Origin: Gammaproteobacteria bacterium
Lineage (GTDB): Bacteria > Pseudomonadota > Gammaproteobacteria > Pseudomonadales > Oleiphilaceae
Reading direction: 5' to 3'
Length of the DNA stretch: 8,585 bases
NCBI GenBank assembly: GCA_003695085.1
Contig: RFIV01000230.1
Span: forward strand, 1-8,585
Under the pieces are notes generated by a model. The model was not told the DNA's origin. It worked only from the letters and a program-made list of their open reading frames with translations, and ran no database searches. Position numbers and translations under genes: made by a program. Position 1 is the stretch's first letter. The number at the start of each line of letters is the position of its first letter. This document shows positions 1 to 7,008 of this stretch, in pieces.

Positions 1-599
1 CTGAACCCGTGAGCGCGGACCTGCTGGCGCAACAAATCGTGGCGCTCGAAACGCACTTCCGCATACGGGCCATCAAGCTGGGTGTACCGGGGCGGGTGTT
101 GTCACAAAAGGTGCTGGAGGTGCTGCCGGAGCAGGTCCCCCTGATTGTCGATCCGGTCCTGTCCGCGGGTGGCGGGGGTGAACTGGCTTCTTCGTCAGAC
201 AGGTACTGGCCCCAGCTGCTGGCGCGGACGACGCTTCTGACGCCCAATCCCTCCGAAGCGCTGAAGCTGGCCGACGCACACTCGGTTGAGGCAGCGGCAG
301 CCAGGTTGCTCGGGATGGGCGTGGCCCATGTTCTGGTTACCGGCGGCGATGCCCCGACGGAGCAGGTCATCAATACACTGTACGGTCCGGTACCGGCTCG
401 CTGGACACTTGACCGATTTCAAGGGCGATACCGGGGCACCGGGTGTACACTGGCCAGCGCCATTGCTGCGGGGCTGGCACATGGAAAAACATTGCCCGAC
501 AGCATTGAGGCGGCACAGCGCTGGGTCTCCCGGTCGCTGGAAGGTGCCGCGTCTCTGACACCAGAGGTCTGGTTGCCGGACCGCAGGCCGGGGATATGA
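1..599 (+). CDS. thiD: Hydroxymethylpyrimidine/phosphomethylpyrimidine kinase ThiD (5' end cut off by window)
   Basis: This is the C-terminal part of ThiD, a cytosolic ribokinase-fold enzyme that phosphorylates HMP and then HMP-phosphate to give the pyrimidine half of thiamine. The open frame runs back to the window edge (first full codon at 3), and roughly 60 residues appear to be missing, including the usual N-terminal substrate-binding glycines. A GTG at 9 lies in frame but is very unlikely to be the real start. Visible family features are IVDPVLSAGGG (strand and DPV turn), LLTPNPSEA (the conserved TPN), VLVTGG, and the anion-hole/catalytic segment GTGCTLASAIAAGLA near the C terminus, where the Cys and preceding glycines are the signature. 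The usual His before GTGCT is Arg here. The stop overlaps the thiE start by four bases (ATGA), so the two are probably translationally coupled. The assignment is strong. PdxK-type pyridoxal kinase is less likely given the GTGCTLASA motif and the thiE neighbour. Confidence 0.93.
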   Translation, partial: EPVSADLLAQQIVALETHFRIRAIKLGVPGRVLSQKVLEVLPEQVPLIVDPVLSAGGGGELASSSDRYWPQLLARTTLLTPNPSEALKLADAHSVEAAAARLLGMGVAHVLVTGGDAPTEQVINTLYGPVPARWTLDRFQGRYRGTGCTLASAIAAGLAHGKTLPDSIEAAQRWVSRSLEGAASLTPEVWLPDRRPGI

Positions 600-1249
600 T
601 GCAGATCCGATCTCGTTTGTATGCCCTGCTGGATGCCGGCAGCGTGCCGACAGCGCAATTGCTCGACTGGGCGGATGCTGCATTGACCGCAGGGGTAGGC
701 CTGTTACAGTATCGGGACAAGCACGCCGATCGCGAACTGCGCCATGCGCGGGCGACTGCCCTGGTGGCCAGGGCGGCAGACACCCGGACCCCGCTTCTGA
801 TCAATGATGATGTTGAGCTTGCCCGGGAGGTGGGTGCTTCAGGTGTTCATGTCGGGCGAGACGATACACCGGTTGCCCGGGCCCGCGCGCGTCTGGGGGC
901 TTCAGCTATCATCGGCGCGACCTGCCATGACAAACTGAGCCTGGCCGTGCAGGCCGTCCGGGAGGGCGCCAGTTATGTCGCCTTTGGACGCTTCTTTCCA
1001 TCGGGCACAAAACCCGGGGCGCCGCCTGCAGACCTGTCTGTCCTGCACAGGGCCCGGCAGCTGGGTGTGCCGGTAGTTGCAATTGGCGGCATCGACCTGA
1101 CCAACGCGCAACAGGTGCTCTCGGCGGGTGCTGACTGGCTTGCGGTATCCGGTGCACTTTTTCAGACAGACTCGGCGGAAGAGGTTTTTCGCCGAACCCA
1201 GGCATTCAACCGGCTGATAGAGGCCTTTGAACACGAGGACAGATCATGA
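596..1249 (+). CDS. thiE: Thiamine-phosphate synthase ThiE
   Basis: ThiE is a cytosolic TIM-barrel enzyme that joins HMP-pyrophosphate to hydroxyethylthiazole phosphate to form thiamine phosphate. It uses the product of the upstream kinase. The 217-residue length is normal. Visible motifs are QYRDK (38-42, beginning of the pyrophosphate site), IND-D (69-72, Mg/pyrophosphate ligands), GVHVG (83-87), GRFFPSGTKPGAP (131-143, the flexible loop with the conserved TK), and VAIGGI (161-166) followed by VSGAL (184-188), which close the phosphate-binding end of the barrel. The start is ATGATG at 596/599. The first ATG gives the four-base overlap with thiD, and the second, giving MQIRSRLYAL, is equally possible; no strong separate ribosome site decides it. 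The loop reads PSGTK where E. coli has PTPTK. The stop overlaps the hemL start in the same ATGA manner. Confidence 0.95.
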   Translation: MMQIRSRLYALLDAGSVPTAQLLDWADAALTAGVGLLQYRDKHADRELRHARATALVARAADTRTPLLINDDVELAREVGASGVHVGRDDTPVARARARLGASAIIGATCHDKLSLAVQAVREGASYVAFGRFFPSGTKPGAPPADLSVLHRARQLGVPVVAIGGIDLTNAQQVLSAGADWLAVSGALFQTDSAEEVFRRTQAFNRLIEAFEHEDRS

Positions 1250-2526
1250 CCACTTCCGAACAGCTTTTCGAGCGTGCCTCCCGCGTCATACCTGGTGGGG
1301 TGAATTCTCCGGTACGCGCCTTCAAGGGCGTTGGCGGGACACCCGTTTTCTTCAAGCGCGCACAGGGCGCCTACCTCTATGACGAGGATGACAAGGCCTA
1401 CATCGACTATGTCGGCTCCTGGGGCCCGATGATACTTGGCCATAACCATCCGGACGTGATCGCGGCCGTTCAGGATCAACTGACGTACGGGGTGGGCTAC
1501 GGCGCACCGACGCGTGTGGAAATCGACATGGCCGAAAAGGTCGTGGAGATGGTTCCCGGCATCGAAATGGTGCGCATGGTCAACTCGGGCACGGAAGCCA
1601 CCATGAGCGCCATCCGTCTGGCCCGCGGGTTTACGGGCCGGGATCGCATCGTGAAGTTCGAGGGCTGCTATCACGGCCATGCGGACAGTCTGCTGGTAAA
1701 GGCCGGCTCCGGCGCTCTGACACTGGGCGTTCCCAACTCACCCGGCGTGCCCGCCTCCGTGGCCGAGCATACGGTCACCCTGACCTACAACGATGCGGAT
1801 CAGGTGCGCGAGTTCTTTGCCCGCGAGGGTGACACGGTGGCCTGTATCATTGTCGAGCCCGTGGCAGGCAACATGAACTGCATCCCGCCCGAGCCGGGCT
1901 TTCTGGAAACCCTGCGGGAAGTCTGTGACCAGAGTGGTGCGCTTCTGATCTTTGACGAGGTCATGACCGGATTTCGTGTCGCGGCAGGCTGCGCCCAGAG
2001 TCTGTTCAATGTGACACCGGACCTGACCACGCTGGGCAAGGTGATCGGGGCCGGGCTGCCCGTCGGTGCCTTTGGCGGACGCAAGGATGTCATGTCTCAC
2101 ATTGCGCCATTGGGGCCGGTCTATCAGGCGGGCACGCTTTCCGGCAATCCACTGGCCATGCGGGCGGGCCTGGCCATGCTCAATATCATCAGCCAGCCCG
2201 GCTTCCACGAGGCTTTGGGCGAGAAGGTTCAGAAACTGACTCAGGGTCTGGAAGACGTCGCGCGGGAAACCGGCATCCCCTTCACCACCCAGTCCGTGGG
2301 CGGCATGTTCGGCCTGTTTTTCACCGAGCAGGAGAAGGTACGCGGCTACCAGGACGTGATGGCCTGTGATCAGGCGCGTTTCAGGGCGTTTTTCCACGGC
2401 ATGCTGAATGAAGGGGTGTATCTGGCACCGTCAGCCTTCGAGGCGGGCTTTGTGTCCAGCGCCCACACGGATGAGGATCTGGACAAGACCTTCGAGGCAG
2501 CCCGCAAGGTCATGGCGACCCTCTAA
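1246..2526 (+). CDS. hemL: Glutamate-1-semialdehyde 2,1-aminomutase HemL
   Basis: HemL is a PLP-dependent enzyme that converts glutamate-1-semialdehyde to 5-aminolevulinate, the committed precursor of heme and other tetrapyrroles in the C5 pathway. The 426-residue length is exactly typical. Visible features are PGGVNSPVRAF near the N terminus, NSGTEATMSAIRLAR (PLP phosphate cup), FEGCYHGHAD, IIVEPVAGNM, LLIFDEVMTGFRV (the Asp that holds the PLP ring nitrogen), and the Schiff-base lysine K265 in TLGKVIGAGLPVG, the same residue number as in E. coli. AGTLSGNPLAMRAGLAML closes the active site. The start at 1246 is supported by GAGGA at 1235-1239 six bases upstream and by the ATGA overlap with thiE. 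It is the last gene of the thiD-thiE-hemL cluster, and its TAA overlaps the stop codon of the convergent lipoprotein gene (shared bases 2523-2525). Confidence 0.98.
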   Translation: MTTSEQLFERASRVIPGGVNSPVRAFKGVGGTPVFFKRAQGAYLYDEDDKAYIDYVGSWGPMILGHNHPDVIAAVQDQLTYGVGYGAPTRVEIDMAEKVVEMVPGIEMVRMVNSGTEATMSAIRLARGFTGRDRIVKFEGCYHGHADSLLVKAGSGALTLGVPNSPGVPASVAEHTVTLTYNDADQVREFFAREGDTVACIIVEPVAGNMNCIPPEPGFLETLREVCDQSGALLIFDEVMTGFRVAAGCAQSLFNVTPDLTTLGKVIGAGLPVGAFGGRKDVMSHIAPLGPVYQAGTLSGNPLAMRAGLAMLNIISQPGFHEALGEKVQKLTQGLEDVARETGIPFTTQSVGGMFGLFFTEQEKVRGYQDVMACDQARFRAFFHGMLNEGVYLAPSAFEAGFVSSAHTDEDLDKTFEAARKVMATL

Positions 2527-2975
2527 CCGGTTCGGGCCGCCAGATCACGGATGCGTTGCAGCAGTGACGCATCCTGCCCTGCCAGGGCACGCGCCTTGGT
2601 CAGAAGCTGACGTGCCTGGGCGACCTTCCCTTCGTGCAGGCGAATCTGTGCCATCTGCACATAGACTTCCGATGCCTGGGGCGAAATACGCTGTGCCCGC
2701 TGGGCCAGCCGCCAGGCTCGGGCGGTTTCTCCACGCGCCAGGGCGGCGTCGCTCTGGGCCAGCAGTGCCCGGGCAGCGGGCAAGGGCGTAACCCGCTGTA
2801 CCTGCATCGCAATACGCGGCGAACTGGCAGGTGTCCCGGCTTCGCCCGCGGAACGAGATGTCGCGGGCTCCGGCGGACGCACGTCCACACGCGGTGACGG
2901 CCCGGCTGTGCAGGCGGCCAGCGTCCACACTACCAATCCTCCTGCCACGTATTTGAAAACGCGACGTTTATTCAA
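2523..2975 (-). CDS. lpoP: TPR outer-membrane lipoprotein, probable PBP1b activator (LpoP-like)
   Basis: This 150-residue protein has a lipoprotein signal peptide: basic MNKRR, a hydrophobic stretch, then the lipobox LAAC with the lipidated Cys at residue 22. Residue +2 is Thr rather than Asp, which fits Lol sorting to the outer membrane. Residues 23-66 are Pro/Ser/Arg-rich and probably a disordered linker. Residues about 68-101 and 102-135 form two 34-residue tetratricopeptide repeats (for example ALARGETARAWRLAQRA and MAQIRLHEGKVAQARQLL). The start is TTG at 2975, chosen because of a near-perfect Shine-Dalgarno GGAGGTGA and the four-base overlap with the PBP1b stop. LpoP of Pseudomonas aeruginosa is a TPR lipoprotein encoded beside ponB that stimulates PBP1b from the outer membrane; architecture, size and adjacency match. 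Naming this gene lpoP is inference from context and domain layout. It is unlike E. coli LpoB, which lacks TPRs. Confidence 0.8.
   Translation of the reverse strand: MNKRRVFKYVAGGLVVWTLAACTAGPSPRVDVRPPEPATSRSAGEAGTPASSPRIAMQVQRVTPLPAARALLAQSDAALARGETARAWRLAQRAQRISPQASEVYVQMAQIRLHEGKVAQARQLLTKARALAGQDASLLQRIRDLAARTG
2549..2588. repeat. Two adjacent hairpin-forming inverted repeats just past the hemL stop
   Basis: GGATGCG (2549-2555) pairs perfectly with CGCATCC (2568-2574) around a 12-base loop. Directly after it, GCCCTG (2576-2581) pairs with CAGGGC (2583-2588) around a single base. Both lie in the 3' coding part of the convergent lipoprotein gene, 22-62 bases after hemL ends. Neither is followed by a T-run on either strand, so they are not classical intrinsic terminators. 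They might stall or protect hemL mRNA ends, or reflect only codon use. Confidence 0.35.
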
Positions 2976-5281
2976 GGTTCACCTCCTCCAAACCAGCGTC
3001 GGATCCAGCCTCCGATCAGACTTCTGCCTCGCTTGCACGGGCCAACTTCTTCAGGCGCAGTTCCCTCCAGAAACGGCAGGGCACGCGCATTCTCGCAGCC
3101 CTCTTCCAGTCGAAGCCCGGTCCGGTTATCTACCCACGCCCACTCCACACCCTCGGGTTGCGCCATCACGACAGACTCGGCAGGTAACTGCCGATAAACC
3201 TGCCGCCAGACCTTGAGCGCGCCACTTGCACCTGTCAGACCTGTGGGCTGATTGTCATCGTGACCCAGCCAGACAACGCCCAGGTAGCGACCATTGTACC
3301 CTGCAAACCAACTGTCACGGCCATCATTGGTGGTACCGGTCTTGCCCGCGACAAAATAATCGCGAGGAAAGGATTGATATACACTTCGACCGGTTCCCCG
3401 CTGCATGACATCCAGCATGGCGGTCTGCACCAGGTAGGCAACCTGTGAGGGCAGCACCTGTTCCGGCGCATAGTCAAAAGCCTTGAGGGGGTGCCCCTTG
3501 GCATCCGTCACGGCACGAATACTGTTGAGGCGCGGCGCCACCCCGCCTGCAGCCAGTGCGGTATAGACGCGTGCCACCTGTACCGGGGCCATGGGAACGG
3601 CGCCCAGCAGCACGGCCGGCCAGGGTGGTATGTCCGCGTCGTGGCCGGCCGCCTTCAGTGTATTCAACACCTGATCCACCCCAACATCCAGACCCACGCG
3701 CACCATGGCCTGGTTACGCGACTGGACGAGGGCATCTTCCAGCAGCATGGGGCCCTTCGACTCGCGGTCAAAGTTTTCAGGCGACCAGGTATCGCCATTT
3801 TCAAAGCGCAGCTCAAAGGGGTCGTCCCGCACCACCGTCGCCAACGTGTAACGTTCGGGATGCTGGAGGGCGGTGGCGAGAATGAAGGGCTTGATGAGGG
3901 AGCCGATGGGGCGGCGTGCATCCAGGGCCCGGTTGAAGCCCGCGATTCCTGTGCCGGCCTGACCTGCCAGTGCGGCGACTGCCCCGGTTTCACGTTCAGT
4001 CAATACAAAGGCCCCCTGCAGGCCAGGGCGAGTCCGGGCAAACTGGTCAAGTGCACGTTGTACCCGCTCCTGCAGCTCGGGTTGCAGGGCCGTAAAGATC
4101 CGCAGGCCTTCGCTGCGCAGCACGTCCTCCGGATAGAATTCCAGCAGCTGCCGCCGCACCCACTCCACATAGTGGGGATAACGATTTGCCGACAATCGGG
4201 GTGTATCGGTGACTCCCAGGGGCTGACGGCGTGCCCAGTCCGCCTGATCGGGTCTCAGCACGCCAGCCTCCTCCAGCAAGGCAAGAATGTGATTGCGCCG
4301 CTTGCGAGCCCTGTCGGGATGTCGGAGCGGATGGTAATACGCAGGCCCCCGGATCATGCCCACCAGCAATGCCTGCTCAGCCGCGCTCAGCTGACGCAGT
4401 GGCCGGCCGAACCAGAACAGGCTGGCACGCGCAAAACCGTGAATGGCAACCTGGCCCGATTGCCCCAGATACACTTCATTGGCATAGGCCTCGAGGATGG
4501 CATCCTTGTCATAATGCGCGTCCAGAAGAATTGCCATGACGGCTTCATTGGCCTTGCGCCACAGCGAACGTTCCGCGCTCAGATAGAAGTTCTTGACCAG
4601 TTGCTGGGTCAGCGTGCTGCCACCCTGCACGACACGCCCGGCCTTCAGGTTCTGCCAGGCGGCCCGTGCAATGCCCTTGAGCGAGATGCCGTGGTGTGAA
4701 TAAAAGTCACGATCCTCGGTCAGAATCAGCGCCTTTACCATTACATCCGGCAGCTCCTTGCGGGAGATCAGAATGCGATCTTCCTTCGACCCCGGATAAA
4801 AGCGCCCGACCTCCAGAGGCTCCAGACGCACCACCGGCCCGCGACTCTCAAGATGGCTGATGGCTCCGTTTGCCACTTCAATTGACACGTGTCGGGCAGG
4901 AACAGCTCCATCCTCGAACTGAAAGGGGCGCAGGTGAATCTTCAGTTGATTTCCGGTCTGGAGAAAGCTTCCGGGCCTGGACAGGTCGCCCGCCCTGTAG
5001 CCCAGTTCTTTCAGGTGCCTGACCAGCCCCTGCACCGAGGCTGGCGCTCCCTCGTACAACAGGGGCGCGCTGGCAAAAATCCGGGCCGGGACCTGCCAGC
5101 GGCGGCCCTCGAAATGGCTGCGTACGGTGACGTCCAGCCACACCACCCAAACAGTGATGACCACAGCCGCCACGGCCATCAAACGCCAGAACAGCCTCCT
5201 GACCGAAGCCCTCTTTTTGGGCGGGGGTGCAGCTCTGCGCGAAGGCGAACGCGTCCCTTTGCGTTTACGTCTTCCGGCCAT
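2972..5281 (-). CDS. mrcB: Bifunctional penicillin-binding protein 1b (peptidoglycan glycosyltransferase/transpeptidase)
   Basis: This class A PBP polymerises lipid II into glycan strands and cross-links them in the periplasm. The 769 residues show, in order: a basic cytoplasmic tail (MAGRRKRKGTR...), one membrane segment (about 30-50), a UB2H domain (about 60-150, opening with RRWQVPARIF), the GT51 domain, the transpeptidase domain and a short C-terminal domain. GT51 signatures are TEDRDFYSHHGIS with catalytic E189, GGSTLTQQLVKN (220-231), RKANEA (242-247) and KDAILEAYANEVYLGQ (259-274). Transpeptidase signatures are SLIK with nucleophile S461 and K464, SRN (521-523) and KTGT (647-650). Two C-terminal cysteines (729, 749) match in position the disulfide pair of E. 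coli PBP1b, and the GWIRRWFG tail resembles E. coli GWIKDMFG. UB2H distinguishes PBP1b from PBP1a and is the docking site for Lpo activators, which fits the overlapping downstream lipoprotein. The ATG at 5281 has only a weak AAAGG about 12 bases upstream. Confidence 0.97.
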   Translation of the reverse strand: MAGRRKRKGTRSPSRRAAPPPKKRASVRRLFWRLMAVAAVVITVWVVWLDVTVRSHFEGRRWQVPARIFASAPLLYEGAPASVQGLVRHLKELGYRAGDLSRPGSFLQTGNQLKIHLRPFQFEDGAVPARHVSIEVANGAISHLESRGPVVRLEPLEVGRFYPGSKEDRILISRKELPDVMVKALILTEDRDFYSHHGISLKGIARAAWQNLKAGRVVQGGSTLTQQLVKNFYLSAERSLWRKANEAVMAILLDAHYDKDAILEAYANEVYLGQSGQVAIHGFARASLFWFGRPLRQLSAAEQALLVGMIRGPAYYHPLRHPDRARKRRNHILALLEEAGVLRPDQADWARRQPLGVTDTPRLSANRYPHYVEWVRRQLLEFYPEDVLRSEGLRIFTALQPELQERVQRALDQFARTRPGLQGAFVLTERETGAVAALAGQAGTGIAGFNRALDARRPIGSLIKPFILATALQHPERYTLATVVRDDPFELRFENGDTWSPENFDRESKGPMLLEDALVQSRNQAMVRVGLDVGVDQVLNTLKAAGHDADIPPWPAVLLGAVPMAPVQVARVYTALAAGGVAPRLNSIRAVTDAKGHPLKAFDYAPEQVLPSQVAYLVQTAMLDVMQRGTGRSVYQSFPRDYFVAGKTGTTNDGRDSWFAGYNGRYLGVVWLGHDDNQPTGLTGASGALKVWRQVYRQLPAESVVMAQPEGVEWAWVDNRTGLRLEEGCENARALPFLEGTAPEEVGPCKRGRSLIGGWIRRWFGGGEP
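2979..2989 (-). promoter_or_regulatory. Strong ribosome binding site for the TTG-started lipoprotein gene
   Basis: On the minus strand the sequence reads GGAGGAGGTGA and then, after a short spacer, TTG. The GGAGG core at 2982-2986 lies six bases before the TTG at 2975-2973. The match to the 16S anti-Shine-Dalgarno is close to maximal and supports a rare start codon. It lies inside the last codons of the PBP1b gene (the Gly-Gly-Gly-Glu-Pro tail), so ribosomes finishing PBP1b can re-initiate here. Confidence 0.8.
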
Positions 5282-5350
5282 GCCTATATCATACCTTTCA
5301 TATTCCTATAACAATGCATTGCTCAAGAGTTCTGGCAAGAGGAAATCCCC
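5282..5350. promoter_or_regulatory. Divergent promoter region between mrcB and the kinase-fusion gene
   Basis: This AT-rich 69-base gap must carry the promoters for mrcB (left) and the 5351 gene (right), unless they lie inside the genes. For mrcB, a candidate -35 TTGCCA (minus strand, 5338-5333) and -10 TGTTAT (5313-5308) are separated by 19 bases, leaving a leader of about 24 bases with AAAGG (5298-5294). For the rightward gene, TATAAC (5307-5312) is a good -10 without a convincing -35. The two -10 elements overlap, so the promoters would compete for polymerase. A perfect 10-base palindrome, CAATGCATTG (5312-5321), sits beside them. AAGAGGA at 5337-5343 is the ribosome site of the right-hand gene. 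Box assignments are by eye and uncertain. Confidence 0.45.
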
Positions 5351-6916
5351 GTGAGTGACACCCTGATCCGAGCGCTGGAAAATCCGGCGGTCTATCCCCA
5401 CCCTGCGTCCAGTGTTCAGCGCATCGAGACACACATCTCGTGGGTCCTGCTCACGGGTGAGCACGCCTACAAGATCAAGAAGCCCATGGATTTCGGGTTT
5501 CTGGACTTTACCACACTTGAGGCGCGCAAATACTACTGCGAGGAAGAGCTGCGCCTCAACCGGCGCACGGCTCCGGATCTCTATGAAACGCTGGTCAGCT
5601 TCTGTGGCTCACCGGAAGCACCGGAAATTCGCGAGGGCATTCATGCCGATGCCTTCGAATACGGTCTGCGGATGCGTCAGTTTTCGCCTGACGAAGTACT
5701 GGATGAAATCCCGCTGGACCACCCGAAGATGCCCGAATGGCTCGACAGCCTCACCGAGTCCCTGGCCCGTTTGCATGCCGGCGCCCCGGCAGCCGGCGCC
5801 GATGTACCTTGGGGCGACCCGGAGGAAGTCTTTGCTCCGGTACAGCAGAACTTCGACCAGATTCAGCCCATGCTGCGTGATGACAGCGAAAAGGCGCGGT
5901 TGAAGACCATCGAAGAATGGGCCCGGGATACCTATGCGCGGCTCAGGCCGCTGATGGCTCAGCGCAAGGCCGAGGGTTTCGTGCGCGAGTGCCATGGCGA
6001 CGTCCACCTGGGCAATGTTGCCCTGATGAACGGAGAGGTGCGGCTGTTTGACTGCATCGAGTTCAACGAATCCTTCCGCTGGACGGACACCTGGTGCGAC
6101 CTGGGATTCCTGCTCATGGATCTGGAAGACAGGGGCCGCGATGATCTGGCCGCCCGGGTCCTCAATCACTACCTGGAATGGACCGGTGATTTCGAAGGTC
6201 TTCAGCTGCTGGCCTTCTACAAATCCTACCGTGCCATGGTACGCTGCAAGATTGCCCTCCTGACACTGGCCAACCCCGAACTGGGGCCTGACTCCCGGCG
6301 GGAGCTGGAGGTACGCTACAGCAACTATATCGAACTGGCCGAACGCTACATGGGGCTGCCCAACCGTTTTTGCATCGCCATGTGCGGCCTGTCCGGCTCC
6401 GGCAAGACCACCGTTTCCAGCGAGCTGCTAGAAACGATGCATGCCGTGCGAATCCGCTCGGATGTGGAGCGCAAGCGCCTGTTCGGTCTGGAACCTCTCG
6501 CTGTCAGTGCAGATACCGGGCAAAACATCTACACACCGGAAGCCACGGCCCGCACCTATGAACGGGTCGCCGAACTGAGTGCCCGGGTGCTGGAATACGG
6601 CTACCCGGTCATTGCCGATGCGACCTACCTGCGGCGCGAAGAGCGTGCACGGCTCGAAGATGTGGCGGAGGCGCACGCGGTTCCCTTTGTGCTGGTGCGC
6701 TGCACCGCCGATGACAGCCTGATCGAGCAATGGCTGGAGGAGCGCAAGGCGCAAGGCCGGGACGCCGCCGAAGCAGACGTCAAGGTCTTCCGCAAGCAAA
6801 AGGCACAGCTGGAAGAGCTGGATGAAGCCGAGCAGCGCCACTGTCTGACGGTGGATACCACCGATCTGGAGGCGGTCAGGAAGCTGGCCCGGCGACTGGG
6901 CGCCCAGTTCAGCTGA
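5351..6916 (+). CDS. Fusion protein: aminoglycoside/choline-kinase-fold domain plus P-loop kinase domain, substrate unknown
   Basis: This cytosolic protein of 521 residues has no signal peptide or membrane segment. Residues about 1-335 have a protein-kinase-like phosphotransferase fold: Lys-rich YKIKKP (40-45, likely ATP contact), the catalytic loop HGDVHLGN (215-222, D217 and N222), and FDCIEFN (233-239, D234 as metal ligand). Residues about 338-521 are a P-loop kinase: Walker A GLSGSGKT (346-353), RIRSDVERKRL (367-377, acceptor-site region), IADATYLRR (421-429, Walker-B-like) and a basic lid RKQKAQ (481-486). This pairing corresponds to the COG2187 + COG0645 proteins usually labelled bifunctional aminoglycoside phosphotransferase/ATP-binding protein. 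That label reflects fold, and antibiotic resistance should not be assumed. Both active sites look intact. The start is GTG at 5351, with AAGAGGA seven bases upstream. It is divergent from mrcB and followed by 92 bases before the next gene, so it is probably a single-gene unit. Confidence 0.88.
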   Translation: MSDTLIRALENPAVYPHPASSVQRIETHISWVLLTGEHAYKIKKPMDFGFLDFTTLEARKYYCEEELRLNRRTAPDLYETLVSFCGSPEAPEIREGIHADAFEYGLRMRQFSPDEVLDEIPLDHPKMPEWLDSLTESLARLHAGAPAAGADVPWGDPEEVFAPVQQNFDQIQPMLRDDSEKARLKTIEEWARDTYARLRPLMAQRKAEGFVRECHGDVHLGNVALMNGEVRLFDCIEFNESFRWTDTWCDLGFLLMDLEDRGRDDLAARVLNHYLEWTGDFEGLQLLAFYKSYRAMVRCKIALLTLANPELGPDSRRELEVRYSNYIELAERYMGLPNRFCIAMCGLSGSGKTTVSSELLETMHAVRIRSDVERKRLFGLEPLAVSADTGQNIYTPEATARTYERVAELSARVLEYGYPVIADATYLRREERARLEDVAEAHAVPFVLVRCTADDSLIEQWLEERKAQGRDAAEADVKVFRKQKAQLEELDEAEQRHCLTVDTTDLEAVRKLARRLGAQFS

Positions 6917-7008
6917 TAACACCACCTCTCAGGTCGGTTAAAAACTGAAACAGTCTGGTGCCGCATCTTGCACTATACTGAACGAAAAACAATACGAAGG
7001 CGGTGCTT
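6917..7008 (+). promoter_or_regulatory. Intergenic region with probable promoter of the pentapeptide/cNMP/Rieske operon
   Basis: This 92-base gap is AT-richer than the flanking genes. TATACT at 6974-6979 matches five of six bases of the sigma-70 -10 box and would start transcription near 6986, giving a leader of about 23 bases. No good -35 lies 16-18 bases upstream; CTGAAA at 6945-6950 resembles one but is 23 bases away, so an activator may be needed. GAAGG at 6996-7000 is the ribosome site, eight bases before the ATG at 7009. I see no TGTGA-N6-TCACA (CRP/Vfr) site and no intrinsic terminator for the upstream gene. Confidence 0.45.

Noticed and set aside
9..11. GTG as the start of thiD
   Set aside because: The frame stays open to the window edge, and the N-terminal third of the ThiD fold would be missing; this is a window truncation.
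1738..2397. 219-codon open frame on the minus strand inside hemL
   Set aside because: hemL is intact with all catalytic motifs; the antisense frame shows only composition-driven openness.
3491..4699. Long open frame (402 codons) on the plus strand, antisense to mrcB
   Set aside because: It lies wholly within the unmistakable mrcB gene. Its translation is rich in Gln, His, Arg and Cys with no recognisable domain, as expected from the antisense of a GC-rich gene.
5351..6916. Annotation as an aminoglycoside resistance gene
   Set aside because: Only the fold and catalytic loop are shared with aminoglycoside phosphotransferases. The fusion to a P-loop kinase and the core-genome context argue for a housekeeping role.
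6922..6945. Possible terminator after the kinase-fusion gene (imperfect stem followed by TAAAAA)
   Set aside because: The stem has an internal loop and the following run is A-rich rather than T-rich on the transcribed strand, so it is not an intrinsic terminator in either direction.
7003..7008. GTG start for the pentapeptide protein two codons upstream of the ATG
   Set aside because: The ribosome site GAAGG would be only two bases from the GTG; spacing fits the ATG at 7009.
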